Of a stretch of 33,001 nucleotides of DNA, positions 25,157-33,001 are shown piece by piece. The stretch comes from an uncultured Pseudomonadota bacterium (GTDB lineage: Bacteria > Pseudomonadota > Gammaproteobacteria > Burkholderiales > SG8-39). A model generated the notes under the pieces. The model did not search any database, was not told where the DNA came from, and worked only from the letters and a program-made list of their open reading frames with translations. Every line of letters starts with the position of its first letter. Position 1 is the stretch's first letter. The position numbers and the translations under genes were made by a program. The stretch spans positions 1-33,001 of the forward strand of contig CAITSH010000323.1 of assembly GCA_903895005.1 (NCBI GenBank), in the 5' to 3' direction.

Positions 25157-27553
25157 TCATCGCCAGGTCGGGGCGCGTTTTTTCGCCCGATCCGGCTTGG
25201 GCGGTTTTACCTGTTGCTGCTTTTGCAGCACATCCTCGCGGGCGCGACTGACCAGGCCTTTGAGTTGATGCGCGCCGGGCTCGTACTGCCTCGGCCAGAC
25301 GACACCGGGCAGAGCATACCCCGCGGCGGCATATTCGGCAGCCGCGTGCAGCGTGAAATTGGGATTGGCGAGATGCGGTCGCGCCAGCGCCACGAGGTCG
25401 GCGCGCCCCGAGGCGACCAGGGTGTTCACCTGGTCGGCGCTGGTGATGGCGCCCACCGCCATGGTGGCGATACCCGCCTCGTTTCGGATCTGTTCGGCAA
25501 AGACCGCCTGGTACATGCGTCCGTAGACAGGACGCGAAGCCGGATCGGTCTGGCCCGTGGAGCAGTCAACAAGATCGCAACCGTGCGACTTGAGCATCAA
25601 TGCCGTGGCCACGGCATCGGCGGGGCTCAGGCCACCCGGCATCCAGTCGGTCAGCGACAGGCGCACCGCCATGGGTTTGTCTTCCGGCCAGACCGCGCGT
25701 ACGGCATCGAATATCTCGAGCGGATAGCGCAGGCGATTTTCAAGCGACCCGCCGTATTCGTCCTTGCGCTGGTTGGTGACCGGTGACACAAAGGACGCGA
25801 GCAGGTAGCCGTGCGCCATGTGCACTTCGAGCATGTCAAAGCCGCAGTCCACGGCCATGTGCGCCGAGGCAATGTATTGCTCGCGCACGCGATCCATGTC
25901 GGCCCGGTCCATTTCACGCGGCACCTGCGACACACCCGGATAGTAGGGCAGTGGGGACGCCGACAGGATGGGCCAATTCTTGTGCGCGGAATTTTCGGGC
26001 AGCGGCCGGTCGATTTTTTCCCAGGCCAGCTGGGTCGAGCCCTTGCGCCCCGCATGCCCCAGTTGCAGGCAGATTTTCGCCGGGCTTTGTGCGTGCACAA
26101 AATCGACGATGCGCTTCCATTGCGCGGCGTGTTCCGCGGTGTAGAGCCCCGCGCAACCGGGCGTGATGCGCGCGTCGGCAGCGACGCAGGTCATTTCGGT
26201 ATAGACCAGCCCGGCGCCACCCAGCGCGCGCGCGCCGTAATGCACCATGTGCCAATCGTTGGGCGTGCCCTCGACAGCCGAGTACTGGCACATGGGAGAG
26301 ACCACGACGCGGTTGGCGAGCTTCATGCCGCGCATCGTGAACGGCGAGAACAGCGGCGGTGGCGGCGTGAAGTTTTTCGGCAGCGAAAGCTTTTCGGTTC
26401 GCGCCACCTCCTTCGCCCACCAGGCGTCAAGTTCGCGAATCAGGGCGGCATCGCGCAGGCGCAGGTTCTCGTAGGTGATCTGCTTGGAGCGGCTCATCAG
26501 CGCAAAATTGAACTGCACCGGATCCATGTGCCAGAAGCGTCCGACATTCTCGAAAAAACCGAGACTGACATTCGCCGAGTGCTGGATGCGCTCGGCCTCT
26601 TCGCGCCGCGCCGTTTCGTAGGCACCCAGCGCCACCTTTATGTGTCCAGGGTTGGCCATCACCGCCTTGTGCAAAGCGATGGCATCCTCGAGCGCGAGCT
26701 TGGTGCCCGAACCGATTGAAAAATGCGCTGTGTGTGCGGCGTCGCCAAGCAGCACCACATTCTCGTAATGCCAGGTCGCGCACTTGATAGTGGGAAAATT
26801 GCGCCACAGCGAGCGGTTGGTGAGCACAGTGTTCTGCTTGCCGTCTGGACCGCGCAATTCCTCGGCGAAGATTTTTTCGATATAGGCAGCGGTGGCTTTT
26901 TCGTCCTCAATGGTGAGGCCCGAATTCTTGAATGCGGCGTCCGTGGTCTCGACCACCAGTGTGCATTCGCCCTCGGTGAACTGATAGGCGTGCAGGTTCC
27001 AGATGCCGTCCTTGTTTTCCTGGAAGCTGTAGGTGAAGCCGGGCAGGTTCATGTTGGCGCCCAACCACACAAATTTGTTCGGGCGCAGGTCGACCGCAGG
27101 CTTGAAGTGATCCTTGAGCGATTCGCGCACCGCGCTGCCTATGCCGTCGGCGGCAACGATGAGATCGGCACCGGAATGGGACGCCAGCCCCTTATCCTCA
27201 ACCTGATAGGTGACCTTGACCCCCAGGGCGGCAGCGCGCCGCTGCAGGATTTGCAGCAGGGCAAGGCGCTTGATGCCCGAAAAGCCATGCCCGGAGGACT
27301 TGTGCACCGTCCCCTTGTAACGGGTGTAAATGTCGTCCCAGTATGCAAAGTTGACGGCGATGTCGTGGTACGAGGGCTCGTCGGAAAGGCGCAGGTTGTT
27401 GAGGGTTTCATCCGACAGCACGATGCCAAAGCCGAAGGTATCGTCGGCCCGGTTGCGCTCGGTCACATTCACTTCGGCCGAAGGCATGCTCTTTTTCGCC
27501 AGGATGGCGAAATACAATCCGGCCGGCCCGCCGCCGATGACGTCGATTCTCAT
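25157..27553 (-). CDS. Fused FAD monooxygenase / old-yellow-enzyme reductase (2-aminobenzoyl-CoA or salicylyl-CoA type)
   Basis: Bifunctional flavoenzyme of 798 residues, about the 87 kDa reported for Azoarcus 2-aminobenzoyl-CoA monooxygenase/reductase. Residues 1-390 form a group A flavin hydroxylase: GGGPAG at 7-12, and the FAD motif GDAAHTAHFSIGSG from 270. A proline-rich link (PPPP, 397-400) joins an OYE domain of the YqjM type: SPMCQYS (419-425), GHAGRK (499-504) and VHMAHGYL with His578, His581 and Tyr583, then SPVTNQRKDEYGGSLENR. Expected role: 5-hydroxylation of an ortho-substituted benzoyl-CoA and immediate reduction of the ring to a non-aromatic thioester. The tail is Lys/Gln-rich. 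Start ATG 27551-27553 follows GGAG; a longer frame reaches 27577. It heads an operon with the flavin reductase. The exact aromatic substrate is open. Confidence 0.92.
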   Translation of the reverse strand: MRIDVIGGGPAGLYFAILAKKSMPSAEVNVTERNRADDTFGFGIVLSDETLNNLRLSDEPSYHDIAVNFAYWDDIYTRYKGTVHKSSGHGFSGIKRLALLQILQRRAAALGVKVTYQVEDKGLASHSGADLIVAADGIGSAVRESLKDHFKPAVDLRPNKFVWLGANMNLPGFTYSFQENKDGIWNLHAYQFTEGECTLVVETTDAAFKNSGLTIEDEKATAAYIEKIFAEELRGPDGKQNTVLTNRSLWRNFPTIKCATWHYENVVLLGDAAHTAHFSIGSGTKLALEDAIALHKAVMANPGHIKVALGAYETARREEAERIQHSANVSLGFFENVGRFWHMDPVQFNFALMSRSKQITYENLRLRDAALIRELDAWWAKEVARTEKLSLPKNFTPPPPLFSPFTMRGMKLANRVVVSPMCQYSAVEGTPNDWHMVHYGARALGGAGLVYTEMTCVAADARITPGCAGLYTAEHAAQWKRIVDFVHAQSPAKICLQLGHAGRKGSTQLAWEKIDRPLPENSAHKNWPILSASPLPYYPGVSQVPREMDRADMDRVREQYIASAHMAVDCGFDMLEVHMAHGYLLASFVSPVTNQRKDEYGGSLENRLRYPLEIFDAVRAVWPEDKPMAVRLSLTDWMPGGLSPADAVATALMLKSHGCDLVDCSTGQTDPASRPVYGRMYQAVFAEQIRNEAGIATMAVGAITSADQVNTLVASGRADLVALARPHLANPNFTLHAAAEYAAAGYALPGVVWPRQYEPGAHQLKGLVSRAREDVLQKQQQVKPPKPDRAKKRAPTWR

Positions 27554-27645
27554 CTGTGAACTCCAGGGTGAAACCATTGTGCGACCGAATTCATTCTACA
27601 CAGCCGCCCGGGGCGCCCGCACCCGGCCATCGCGCGCATCGCGCA

Positions 27646-27674
27646 TTGACAGCCCTTGTCGCGGGACATATATT
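27646..27674 (+). promoter_or_regulatory. Strong sigma-70 promoter for the ABC transporter binding protein
   Basis: TTGACA (27646-27651), a perfect -35, is followed after exactly 17 bases by TATATT (27669-27674), a good -10. It points to the binding-protein gene whose ATG is at 27962, giving an untranslated leader of about 280 bases. Confidence 0.65.
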
Positions 27675-27689
27675 TGAGGCCTAAAGTAT
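27670..27689. promoter_or_regulatory. Imperfect palindrome overlapping the -10, candidate repressor operator
   Basis: ATATTTGAGGCCTAAAGTAT is a 20-base palindrome in which 8 of 10 pairs match. It overlaps the -10 of the promoter at 27646-27674. Its complementary strand shares TTTAGG and neighbouring positions with the palindrome at 7338-7358, which sits in the same place relative to the other catabolic promoter. A common MarR-type repressor is the simplest explanation. Confidence 0.4.
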
Positions 27690-27720
27690 CATGTTTTGCG
27701 TGCTTTACGATAACGCTTTG

Positions 27721-27752
27721 CCTCGCAATAATTCGAGGGCCAGGCTTGGCCC
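27721..27752 (+). repeat. Two adjacent inverted repeats in the leader
   Basis: CCTCG/CGAGG (27721-27738, 8-base spacer) overlaps by two bases a second inverted repeat, GGGCCA/TGGCCC (27737-27752, 4-base loop). In RNA they are mutually exclusive at their junction, so they could act as alternative structures. They lie about 45-75 bases after the predicted transcription start. Confidence 0.45.
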
Positions 27753-27961
27753 GGGGACGTAAGGCAGGCGGGATCACCGGTTTCACATAAGAATTCCTTT
27801 GCGTTCATAAACGAGACAACGCACCTATTCAAATTCACAATTCACAAGTGCGCGTTAGCCTGCCAGCCCATTACGCCTTATGCCTAGTGTGGGTTGCGGC
27901 TTTGGTTTATTCTCGGCGAAGCCAGCCGGTCATCGTGTTTCGTATTCTTTGGGAGAATTTG

Positions 27962-29137
27962 ATGAAAAAGCACTTACTTGCCGCAGCCTCCGCAGCCCTT
28001 GCGCTCACGCTGATCCTGCCTGTTCAGGCCGCTGACAAGGTCAAGGTCGGTTTCATCAGCACGCTGTCAGGGCCCAGCGGCGCGATCGGCACCGACATCC
28101 GCGACGCCTTCATGCTGGCCGTCAAGCTCAACGGCAACAAGCTTGGCGGGTTGCCCGCGGAGGTGATCATCGGCGATGACCAGTTCAAGCCCGAGGTGGG
28201 CAAGCAACTGGCCGAAAAGAACATCAAGCTGGACAAGGTCGACTTCCTCACCGGTATCGTGTTCTCCAACATCATGCTCGCCGCGGTACCCGACGCATTT
28301 GCCGCCAAAACCTACTACATCAGCCCCAATGCCGCGCCCTCACCGCTGGCCGGCGCGCAGTGCAACCCCTACTTTTTCGCCGCATCCTGGCCCAATGATG
28401 CCTACCACGAGGCAGCCGGGCAGCACGCCACCAACAAGGGCTACAAAAACGTCTACATGATTGCGCCCAACTACCAAGCCGGCAAGGATTCGCTCGCCGG
28501 CTTCAAGCGCTTTTACAAGGGAAAGATCGCCGACGAGGTCTATACCAAACTCGGGCAGATCGACTACTCGGCCGAACTGGCGCAGGTGCGCGCAGCCAAG
28601 CCCGACGCGCTGTACATATTCCTGCCCGGCGGAATGGGCATCAACTTCATCAAGCAGTTCGTCGGTGCCGGCCTGTCCAAGGACATGCAGCTGATCACCC
28701 CGGGCTTCGGTTCGGACCAGGATGTCATCCGCCCGGTGGGTGATGCCATGCTGGGCCTGTTTGACACGGCGCACTGGGCACTTGACCTGGATAACGCTGC
28801 CAACAAGAAATTCGTCGCCGAGTTCGAGAAGGAATACAAGCGCCTGCCAAGCGTCTATGCCGCCCAGGCCTACGACACGGCCATGCTGATCGACTCGGCC
28901 GTGCGCGGCGTCAAGGGCAAGATTGAAGACAAGGAGGCGCTTGGCAAGGCGATCAAGGCGGCCAAGTTCGAATCCGTGCGCGGCGCGTTCAAGTTCAACA
29001 CCAACCACTACCCGGTGCAGAACTATTTCCTGCGCGTGGTGGGCAAGGACAGCCAGGGGCGCCTGGTGAACAAGACCATAGGTACGGTATTCAAGGACCG
29101 CGGCGACGCCTACGTCCAAGATTGCAAGATGAAATGA
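27962..29137 (+). CDS. Branched-chain-type ABC transporter substrate-binding protein
   Basis: Periplasmic type-I binding protein of 391 residues for a Liv-type importer. The signal peptide is MKKHLLAAASAALALTLILPVQAA. The mature domain has VKVGFISTLSGPSGAIGTDIRDAF, EVIIGDDQFKPEVGKQLAEKNI, a YYISPNAAPSPLAGAQCNPYFF ligand-loop region (parts) and VYMIAPNYQAGKDSLAGFKRFYKG. In aromatic clusters, close relatives bind aromatic acids rather than leucine, and the Azoarcus 2-aminobenzoate cluster also encodes an ABC binding protein. The ATG at 27962 has GGGAGA upstream; the longer frame from 27848 lacks the signal at its start. It is transcribed toward livH but is separated from it by the reversed Rieske gene. 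Confidence 0.92.
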   Translation: MKKHLLAAASAALALTLILPVQAADKVKVGFISTLSGPSGAIGTDIRDAFMLAVKLNGNKLGGLPAEVIIGDDQFKPEVGKQLAEKNIKLDKVDFLTGIVFSNIMLAAVPDAFAAKTYYISPNAAPSPLAGAQCNPYFFAASWPNDAYHEAAGQHATNKGYKNVYMIAPNYQAGKDSLAGFKRFYKGKIADEVYTKLGQIDYSAELAQVRAAKPDALYIFLPGGMGINFIKQFVGAGLSKDMQLITPGFGSDQDVIRPVGDAMLGLFDTAHWALDLDNAANKKFVAEFEKEYKRLPSVYAAQAYDTAMLIDSAVRGVKGKIEDKEALGKAIKAAKFESVRGAFKFNTNHYPVQNYFLRVVGKDSQGRLVNKTIGTVFKDRGDAYVQDCKMK

Positions 29138-29167
29138 CAGCGCCTGCCGCTGCAACCATGCGGGCGA

Positions 29168-29192
29168 AGGGGCGAGACATTGGCTCGCCCCT
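29168..29192. terminator. Perfect 9-bp hairpin between convergent binding-protein and Rieske genes
   Basis: AGGGGCGAG and CTCGCCCCT pair perfectly around a 7-base loop. It begins about 30 bases after the binding-protein stop and lies between two convergent genes, so a bidirectional terminator or RNA 3'-end stabiliser is likely. There is no T run. The form also resembles short dispersed GC-rich repeats common in such genomes. Confidence 0.5.
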
Positions 29193-29254
29193 ACTGATGC
29201 CTGCGGTTTCTGCGGCTACTGTGGTTCGCTTGGCTTCAGGGGTTTCAGGTTTGT

Positions 29255-30325
29255 CTAGGCGGGGCGCGGCGTTGAGGCCGCGGCTTCTTCGGCGATTTTC
29301 CGGCGCAGCAACCTGATGCCTTGTATCTGGCCGGCATCGCCGTTGACGTCGATGCGCGCCGCCGCCGGGTCGATATCCATCCAACGCTGCTGCGTTTCAA
29401 ACACCTCCCAGTCCTGCCGGAACGCGAGATCGATCTGTTCGAACAGCATGTCGGTCACCTGCGGCTGCTCGAGCAGGAAGTTGTGCGCCTGCGCCCAGAA
29501 ATAATGGCAGCTTTTGTCCGTCTCCGGAGTGATCGCATTGAGGTTGCGCATCTCGATGCCACCCGCGAGTTCGCCTTCGGCGGCAAACGCGCCGGTCTTT
29601 TTCTGTGGCGCCCCCTTGCCAGTGTCCAGCGCCCCCACGTCCAGGCGGACAAAGCACGGCGGCGTGAAATTGATGAACTGCCAGCGATCGACATTGCCCT
29701 TGAAGCCGCCCGCCTTGACGTAAGTGGGCGGCGCCGGCGCGTCGATGATCCAGCGCGCGACCGTCACGTCATTGTCAGAACGCAAGGTCTTGACATCGGC
29801 CTTTTCGGCCGTCGCATAATTGCCGATGGTCGATTTGTGCACGAAAGAAAGATGCGTGAGGTCGAGCAGGTTTTCAATGACCAGCTCGTAACTGCCCTTG
29901 ACGTGGTAAACCGCCCCCTTCGCGCGCCACTTGGGGTCATCCATCCAGTGAAAGTCGGTGATTTTCGACGCGTCCGCGAGCGCCGGATCGCCCATCCACA
30001 CCCAGATCCATCGATGGCGTTCAACCACCGGGTAGCTCCTGACGCACGCCGCTTCCGGCACCACGGCCTGCCCCGGAACACGCACGCACTTGCCGCTGCC
30101 ATCGTAGGTGAAGCCGTGGTAGTAACACTCGAGGCAATCGTCGACCACGGTGCCCTTGTGCAGGGGATAGTGCCGGTGGCAGCAACGGTCTTCGAGCGCC
30201 GCCACACCGCCGTCACGCTTGCGGTAAAAAACCAGCGGCTCGTTGAGGATCATCCGTCCAAAAGGTTTGTCCGCGGTGACTTCGTGGTCCCATGCGGCGA
30301 CGTACCAGGCATTGCGCAGAAACAT
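29255..30325 (-). CDS. Rieske non-haem iron oxygenase, VanA/O-demethylase-like oxygenase component
   Basis: Oxygenase of 356 residues. The Rieske 2Fe-2S motif is CCHR (Cys48, His50) with CYYHG (Cys67, His70). The mononuclear iron site is ENLLDLTHLSFVH (Asp155, His158, His163), with a distal acidic ligand near FRQDWEVFETQQ. Length and NAWYVAAWDHEV at the N-terminus match the vanillate demethylase/dicamba monooxygenase group, which removes methyl groups from methoxy-aromatics or N-methyl compounds. The matching VanB-type reductase is not in the window; electrons must come from a protein encoded elsewhere. The ATG has GGAGAAG upstream. It is inserted in reverse between the ABC binding protein and livH, 74 bases from the livH start. 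A link to the CoA pathway is inferred from location. Confidence 0.92.
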   Translation of the reverse strand: MFLRNAWYVAAWDHEVTADKPFGRMILNEPLVFYRKRDGGVAALEDRCCHRHYPLHKGTVVDDCLECYYHGFTYDGSGKCVRVPGQAVVPEAACVRSYPVVERHRWIWVWMGDPALADASKITDFHWMDDPKWRAKGAVYHVKGSYELVIENLLDLTHLSFVHKSTIGNYATAEKADVKTLRSDNDVTVARWIIDAPAPPTYVKAGGFKGNVDRWQFINFTPPCFVRLDVGALDTGKGAPQKKTGAFAAEGELAGGIEMRNLNAITPETDKSCHYFWAQAHNFLLEQPQVTDMLFEQIDLAFRQDWEVFETQQRWMDIDPAAARIDVNGDAGQIQGIRLLRRKIAEEAAASTPRPA

Positions 30326-30399
30326 CGTCTTCTCCGGTCTGGCCGGTGCGCCGGAAACACCCGGAAAACCGCCTCCGACAGTCTATCATCGCCCAATCC

Positions 30400-31317
30400 A
30401 TGTCCGGCATCCTGATCCTTGAGCAATCGCTGAACGGCCTGCAGTTCGGCCTGATGCTGTTCCTGCTCGCCGCAGGACTGACGCTGGTGTTCGGCATCAT
30501 GGACATGATCAACCTCGCGCACGGTTCGATCTACATGGTCGGCGCCTTCCTCGCTGCGACACTGGTGCAGGCGACCGGGTCCTTCACCGCCGGCGTGCTG
30601 CTCGCCGTTCCCGCGACAGCCGTCATCGGCATGCTGCTCGAGATAACCATACTGCGTACCCTCTACACCCGCGACCACATGTCGCAAGTGCTGGCGACCT
30701 TTGCGCTGATCCTGATCAGCAACGAACTGGTGCGCATGATCTGGGGCGCCGATGTCGCGCTGTCCACGCCGCAGGCCTTGTCCGGTCCGGTGGAACTGCT
30801 GCCGGGCCTGTTTTATCCGTCTTACCGGCTGCTGATCATCGGCGTGGGCCTTGCGGTCGCAGTGCTGCTTTACTTCATCGTCGCCAAGACGCGTATCGGC
30901 ATGCTGGTGCGCGCCGGCGCCTCCAACCGTGAAATGGCCACGGCAATGGGTGTAAATATCAAGCTGCTGTTCACGCTGGTGTTCGGCTTTGGCGCGGCGC
31001 TGTGCGCGGTGGCCGGCGCCATGCTCGGACCCATTTTTGCGGTGCAGGTGGGCATGGGCGACAACATTCTCATCCTCGCTTTTGTCGTCATCGTCATCGG
31101 CGGCATCGGATCCATACGCGGCGCGCTGATCGGCTCGATCCTGGTCGGCCTCGTCGACACCTTCGGCCGCGCCTTCATGCCGCACCTGCTGCGTGAATTC
31201 CTGCCGCCGCAATTTGCCAGCGCCATCGGGCCGGCGCTTGCGTCGATCCTGATTTACGTGCTCATGGCCGCGGTGCTGTTCTGGAAACCGCAGGGCCTGT
31301 TTCCGGCGAGGGGCTGA
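30400..31317 (+). CDS. livH: Branched-chain-type ABC transporter permease LivH
   Basis: Inner-membrane permease of 305 residues with about eight hydrophobic helices. It forms half of the transmembrane channel of a Liv-type importer. LivH hallmarks are LEQSLNGLQFGLMLFLLAAGLTLVFGIMDMINLAHGS (pieces), GMLVRAGASNREMATAMGVN (cytoplasmic coupling region) and VIGGIGSIRGALIGSILVG. The ATG at 30400 gives the family N-terminus; the frame is open upstream to 30292 but that part would overlap the Rieske gene start. No clear ribosome site is visible. Its stop overlaps the livM start by one base (TGATG). Together with the binding protein at 27962 it probably imports the aromatic acid used by the local pathway. 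Confidence 0.93.
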   Translation: MSGILILEQSLNGLQFGLMLFLLAAGLTLVFGIMDMINLAHGSIYMVGAFLAATLVQATGSFTAGVLLAVPATAVIGMLLEITILRTLYTRDHMSQVLATFALILISNELVRMIWGADVALSTPQALSGPVELLPGLFYPSYRLLIIGVGLAVAVLLYFIVAKTRIGMLVRAGASNREMATAMGVNIKLLFTLVFGFGAALCAVAGAMLGPIFAVQVGMGDNILILAFVVIVIGGIGSIRGALIGSILVGLVDTFGRAFMPHLLREFLPPQFASAIGPALASILIYVLMAAVLFWKPQGLFPARG

Positions 31318-32291
31318 TGATGAAGCGCGCCGCCCCTCTTGTCGCGTTAGTTGCCGCCATCGCCTTCCCGGCGCTGATGCAGGCGCTGGGCCAGGACTAC
31401 TACATCAGTTTCGCCAGCCGCATCATGATTTACGCGATCGCCGCGACCAGCCTCAACCTGATCCTGGGCTACGGCGGCATGATTTCCTTCGGCCACGCAG
31501 CCTTCGTTGGTGCCGGCGTCTACACAGCTGGCGTGATGATCATAGAGGGCGTGCCCAGCGCGCTCATAGGCTGGCCGCTTGCGATGTTGCTGTCGGGCCT
31601 GCTCGCACTCGCCATCGGCGCCGTGTCGCTGCGCACGCGCGGGGTGTACTTCATCATGATCACCCTCGCGTTCGCCCAGATGATTTATTACCTCACCGTT
31701 TCGATGAAAGCCTATGGGGGTGAAGAGGGCCTCACACTGCCGGGCCGCTCCACGCTGCCCTTTACCGACCTCAAGGACGACACCAGCTTCTACTACGCGG
31801 TGCTCGCGCTGCTCGCCCTCACCATTTTGCTGCTCCATCGCCTGGTGGGCTCGCGTTTTGGCCGGGTGATCGAGGCGATTCGCGAAAACGAGACGCGCAT
31901 GGAGGCAATCGGATTCCCGACCCGGCGCTACAAGCTCGCCTGCTTTGTCATTGCCGGGGCCTTCGGCGGCCTTGCCGGCGCGTTGCTTGCCAATCACGGC
32001 AGTTACGTCAACCCGTCGATCCTGCACTGGACGCAATCGGGCAACCTGATGATCATGGTGATCCTCGGCGGCGTGGGCTTTCGCTACGGCGGCCTCATCG
32101 GTGCGCTGACCCTGCTCGGACTCGAGGAGTTCGTCGCCAACCACAAGATCGCCTGGCTCGCCGACCTCTTCCCCAATTACCAGCAGCACTCACTGCTGGG
32201 CGTGGGCATCGTGTTGCTCGTCATCGTGCTCTATGCACCGCAGGGCATCGCCGGGCTGTTCGTGCGCAAACAACGGAGCGGCCATGTCTGA
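31317..32291 (+). CDS. livM: Branched-chain-type ABC transporter permease LivM
   Basis: Second channel subunit, 324 residues with about eight to ten helices. Family segments are YYISFASRIMIYAIAATSLNLILGYGGMISFGHAAFVGAGVY (parts), RTRGVYFIMITLAFAQM, the coupling region FGRVIEAIRENETRMEAIGFPTRRYKL and ILGGVGFRYGGLIGAL. Two consecutive ATGs (31317, 31320) are possible; the first overlaps the livH stop by one base. The last eight bases overlap the livG start, so livH, livM and livG are tightly coupled. The protein has none of the N-terminal extension found in some LivM proteins. Confidence 0.93.
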   Translation: MMKRAAPLVALVAAIAFPALMQALGQDYYISFASRIMIYAIAATSLNLILGYGGMISFGHAAFVGAGVYTAGVMIIEGVPSALIGWPLAMLLSGLLALAIGAVSLRTRGVYFIMITLAFAQMIYYLTVSMKAYGGEEGLTLPGRSTLPFTDLKDDTSFYYAVLALLALTILLLHRLVGSRFGRVIEAIRENETRMEAIGFPTRRYKLACFVIAGAFGGLAGALLANHGSYVNPSILHWTQSGNLMIMVILGGVGFRYGGLIGALTLLGLEEFVANHKIAWLADLFPNYQQHSLLGVGIVLLVIVLYAPQGIAGLFVRKQRSGHV

Positions 32292-33001
32292 GCCATTGCT
32301 TGCGGTCAGGGGGCTGGTCAAGCGCTTCGGCGGCTTGGTGGCCACCGACAATGTCAGCCTGGACATACGGCACGGCGAGGTGCATGCGCTGATCGGCCCC
32401 AACGGCGCCGGCAAGACGACCTTGATCGCGCAGTTGTCCGGTTCGCTCGCAAGCGATGCCGGCACACTCGGCTTTGACACCTTAGACATCACCGCCCTGC
32501 CCCAGCATGAACGCGTGCGCCGCGGCCTGGCGCGCTCGTACCAGATCACCAGCATCTTCAAGAAATTCAGCGTGCTCGACAATGTCGCCCTCGCGGTGCA
32601 GGCGCGCAGCGGCACCAGCATGTCGTTCTGGCGCCCGCTGGCCGCTGAAGAAACCCTGTTCGAGGAGGCCCGCGAACTCTTAGACCGCGTCGGACTTGGC
32701 GCCCGCGCCAGCGCGATCGCGGGCAACCTCGCCCACGGCGAACAACGCCAGCTCGAGGTTGGCCTGGCGCTGGCAACGCAGCCCAAGCTGCTGCTGCTGG
32801 ATGAGCCCATGGCAGGCATGGGGCCCGAAGAGTCGGTGCGCATCATCGAACTCGTGGAAAAAATCCGCGAAGAGGTCACGGTCCTGCTGGTTGAGCACGA
32901 CATGGACGCGGTGTTCCGGCTCGCCGACCGTATTTCGGTGCTGGTCAACGGCCGCCTGATCGCTACCGGCGAGCCCGAGGCGATACGCAACAACGCCGAT
33001 G
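32284..33001 (+). CDS. livG: Branched-chain-type ABC transporter ATPase LivG, C-terminus cut by window
   Basis: Cytosolic ATPase that powers the Liv importer. The 239 visible codons cover nearly the whole protein. The Walker A motif is GPNGAGKTT, the signature motif is LAHGEQRQ (LSYGEQ in most relatives), Walker B is LLLLDEPMAGM and the switch histidine is in LVEHDMD. LivG-type features are the long ITSIFKKFSVLDNVALAVQ segment and GEPEAIRNN at the window edge. The start ATG (32284) overlaps the livM stop by eight bases. A livF gene would be expected next, outside the window. Confidence 0.93.
   Translation, partial: MSEPLLAVRGLVKRFGGLVATDNVSLDIRHGEVHALIGPNGAGKTTLIAQLSGSLASDAGTLGFDTLDITALPQHERVRRGLARSYQITSIFKKFSVLDNVALAVQARSGTSMSFWRPLAAEETLFEEARELLDRVGLGARASAIAGNLAHGEQRQLEVGLALATQPKLLLLDEPMAGMGPEESVRIIELVEKIREEVTVLLVEHDMDAVFRLADRISVLVNGRLIATGEPEAIRNNAD

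Larger units (their letters stand above)
27554..27961. other. 408-base divergent control region between the fused oxygenase and the ABC binding protein
   Basis: No convincing protein gene lies here. The plus side carries a near-consensus sigma-70 promoter, a palindrome on its -10, two hairpins and a long leader up to the binding-protein ATG. On the minus side, TAGAAT (complement of 27593-27598) is a possible -10 for the fused oxygenase gene, without a clear -35. A tandem ATTCACA repeat occupies 27833-27846. A 23-codon frame (27691-27762) could be read in the leader but has no ribosome site I can support. Confidence 0.5.

Noticed and set aside
27691..27762. 23-codon leader frame before the ABC binding protein
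   Set aside because: No ribosome binding site and no codon pattern suggesting attenuation; it may be chance.
29255..30325. Possible inactivation of the Rieske oxygenase, because the first motif reads CCHR instead of CPHR
   Set aside because: The residue between Cys and His is variable in this family; all four cluster ligands and the iron triad are present.

Overview
The window (33,001 bases, GC-rich) looks like a chromosome segment of a betaproteobacterium, most likely Burkholderiales or a near relative. Three things point that way: the yicC-gmk-rpoZ-spoT block facing a kinase/phosphatase pair and rph; at least two orphan Bug/TctC-type periplasmic binding proteins; and a CoA-thioester aromatic pathway resembling the 2-aminobenzoate clusters of Azoarcus evansii. 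No rRNA, tRNA, CRISPR array, insertion sequence or phage gene was seen.

Region 1 (1-6371) is housekeeping. On the minus strand are yicC, gmk, rpoZ and the first 399 codons of spoT, which is cut by the window start. On the plus strand are a soluble Ser/Thr kinase with an HLD catalytic loop, a PP2C phosphatase immediately after it, and rph.

Region 2 (6461-15103) is a plus-strand catabolic run: alpha/beta hydrolase, SDR dehydrogenase, MarR regulator, crotonase-fold enzyme, dienelactone-hydrolase-like protein, acyl-CoA dehydrogenase, 2-aminobenzoate/benzoate-type CoA ligase, then a Bug binding protein and a family-3 solute-binding protein. Its missing core enzyme, a monooxygenase fused to an old-yellow-enzyme reductase, lies 12 kb away at 25157-27553.

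Region 3 (15210-19957) is a lipid-flavoured module: the lysophospholipid transporter LplT, a phosphatidylserine decarboxylase, a membrane-anchored class III aminotransferase divergent from it, and a small His-rich membrane protein that may belong to DUF962/Mpo1. Next come a MATE exporter (20191-21621) and a divergent IclR / metallo-beta-lactamase / Bug set (21705-24556).

Region 4 (24588-33001) returns to aromatic catabolism: a flavin reductase and the fused monooxygenase/reductase on the minus strand, then a branched-chain-type ABC importer (binding protein, LivH, LivM, partial LivG) on the plus strand. A VanA-like Rieske oxygenase gene lies in reverse orientation between the binding protein and the permeases.

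Working model (inference): the ABC importer takes up an aromatic acid. The Rieske enzyme may remove an O- or N-methyl group. The ligase makes the CoA thioester, the fused flavoenzyme hydroxylates and reduces the ring, and the beta-oxidation-like enzymes and hydrolases of region 2 open and shorten it. Similar imperfect palindromes beside the -10 elements of the two catabolic promoters suggest shared MarR control. The most unusual parts are the split, hydrolase-rich version of this pathway and the LplT-PSD-aminotransferase-membrane protein module.
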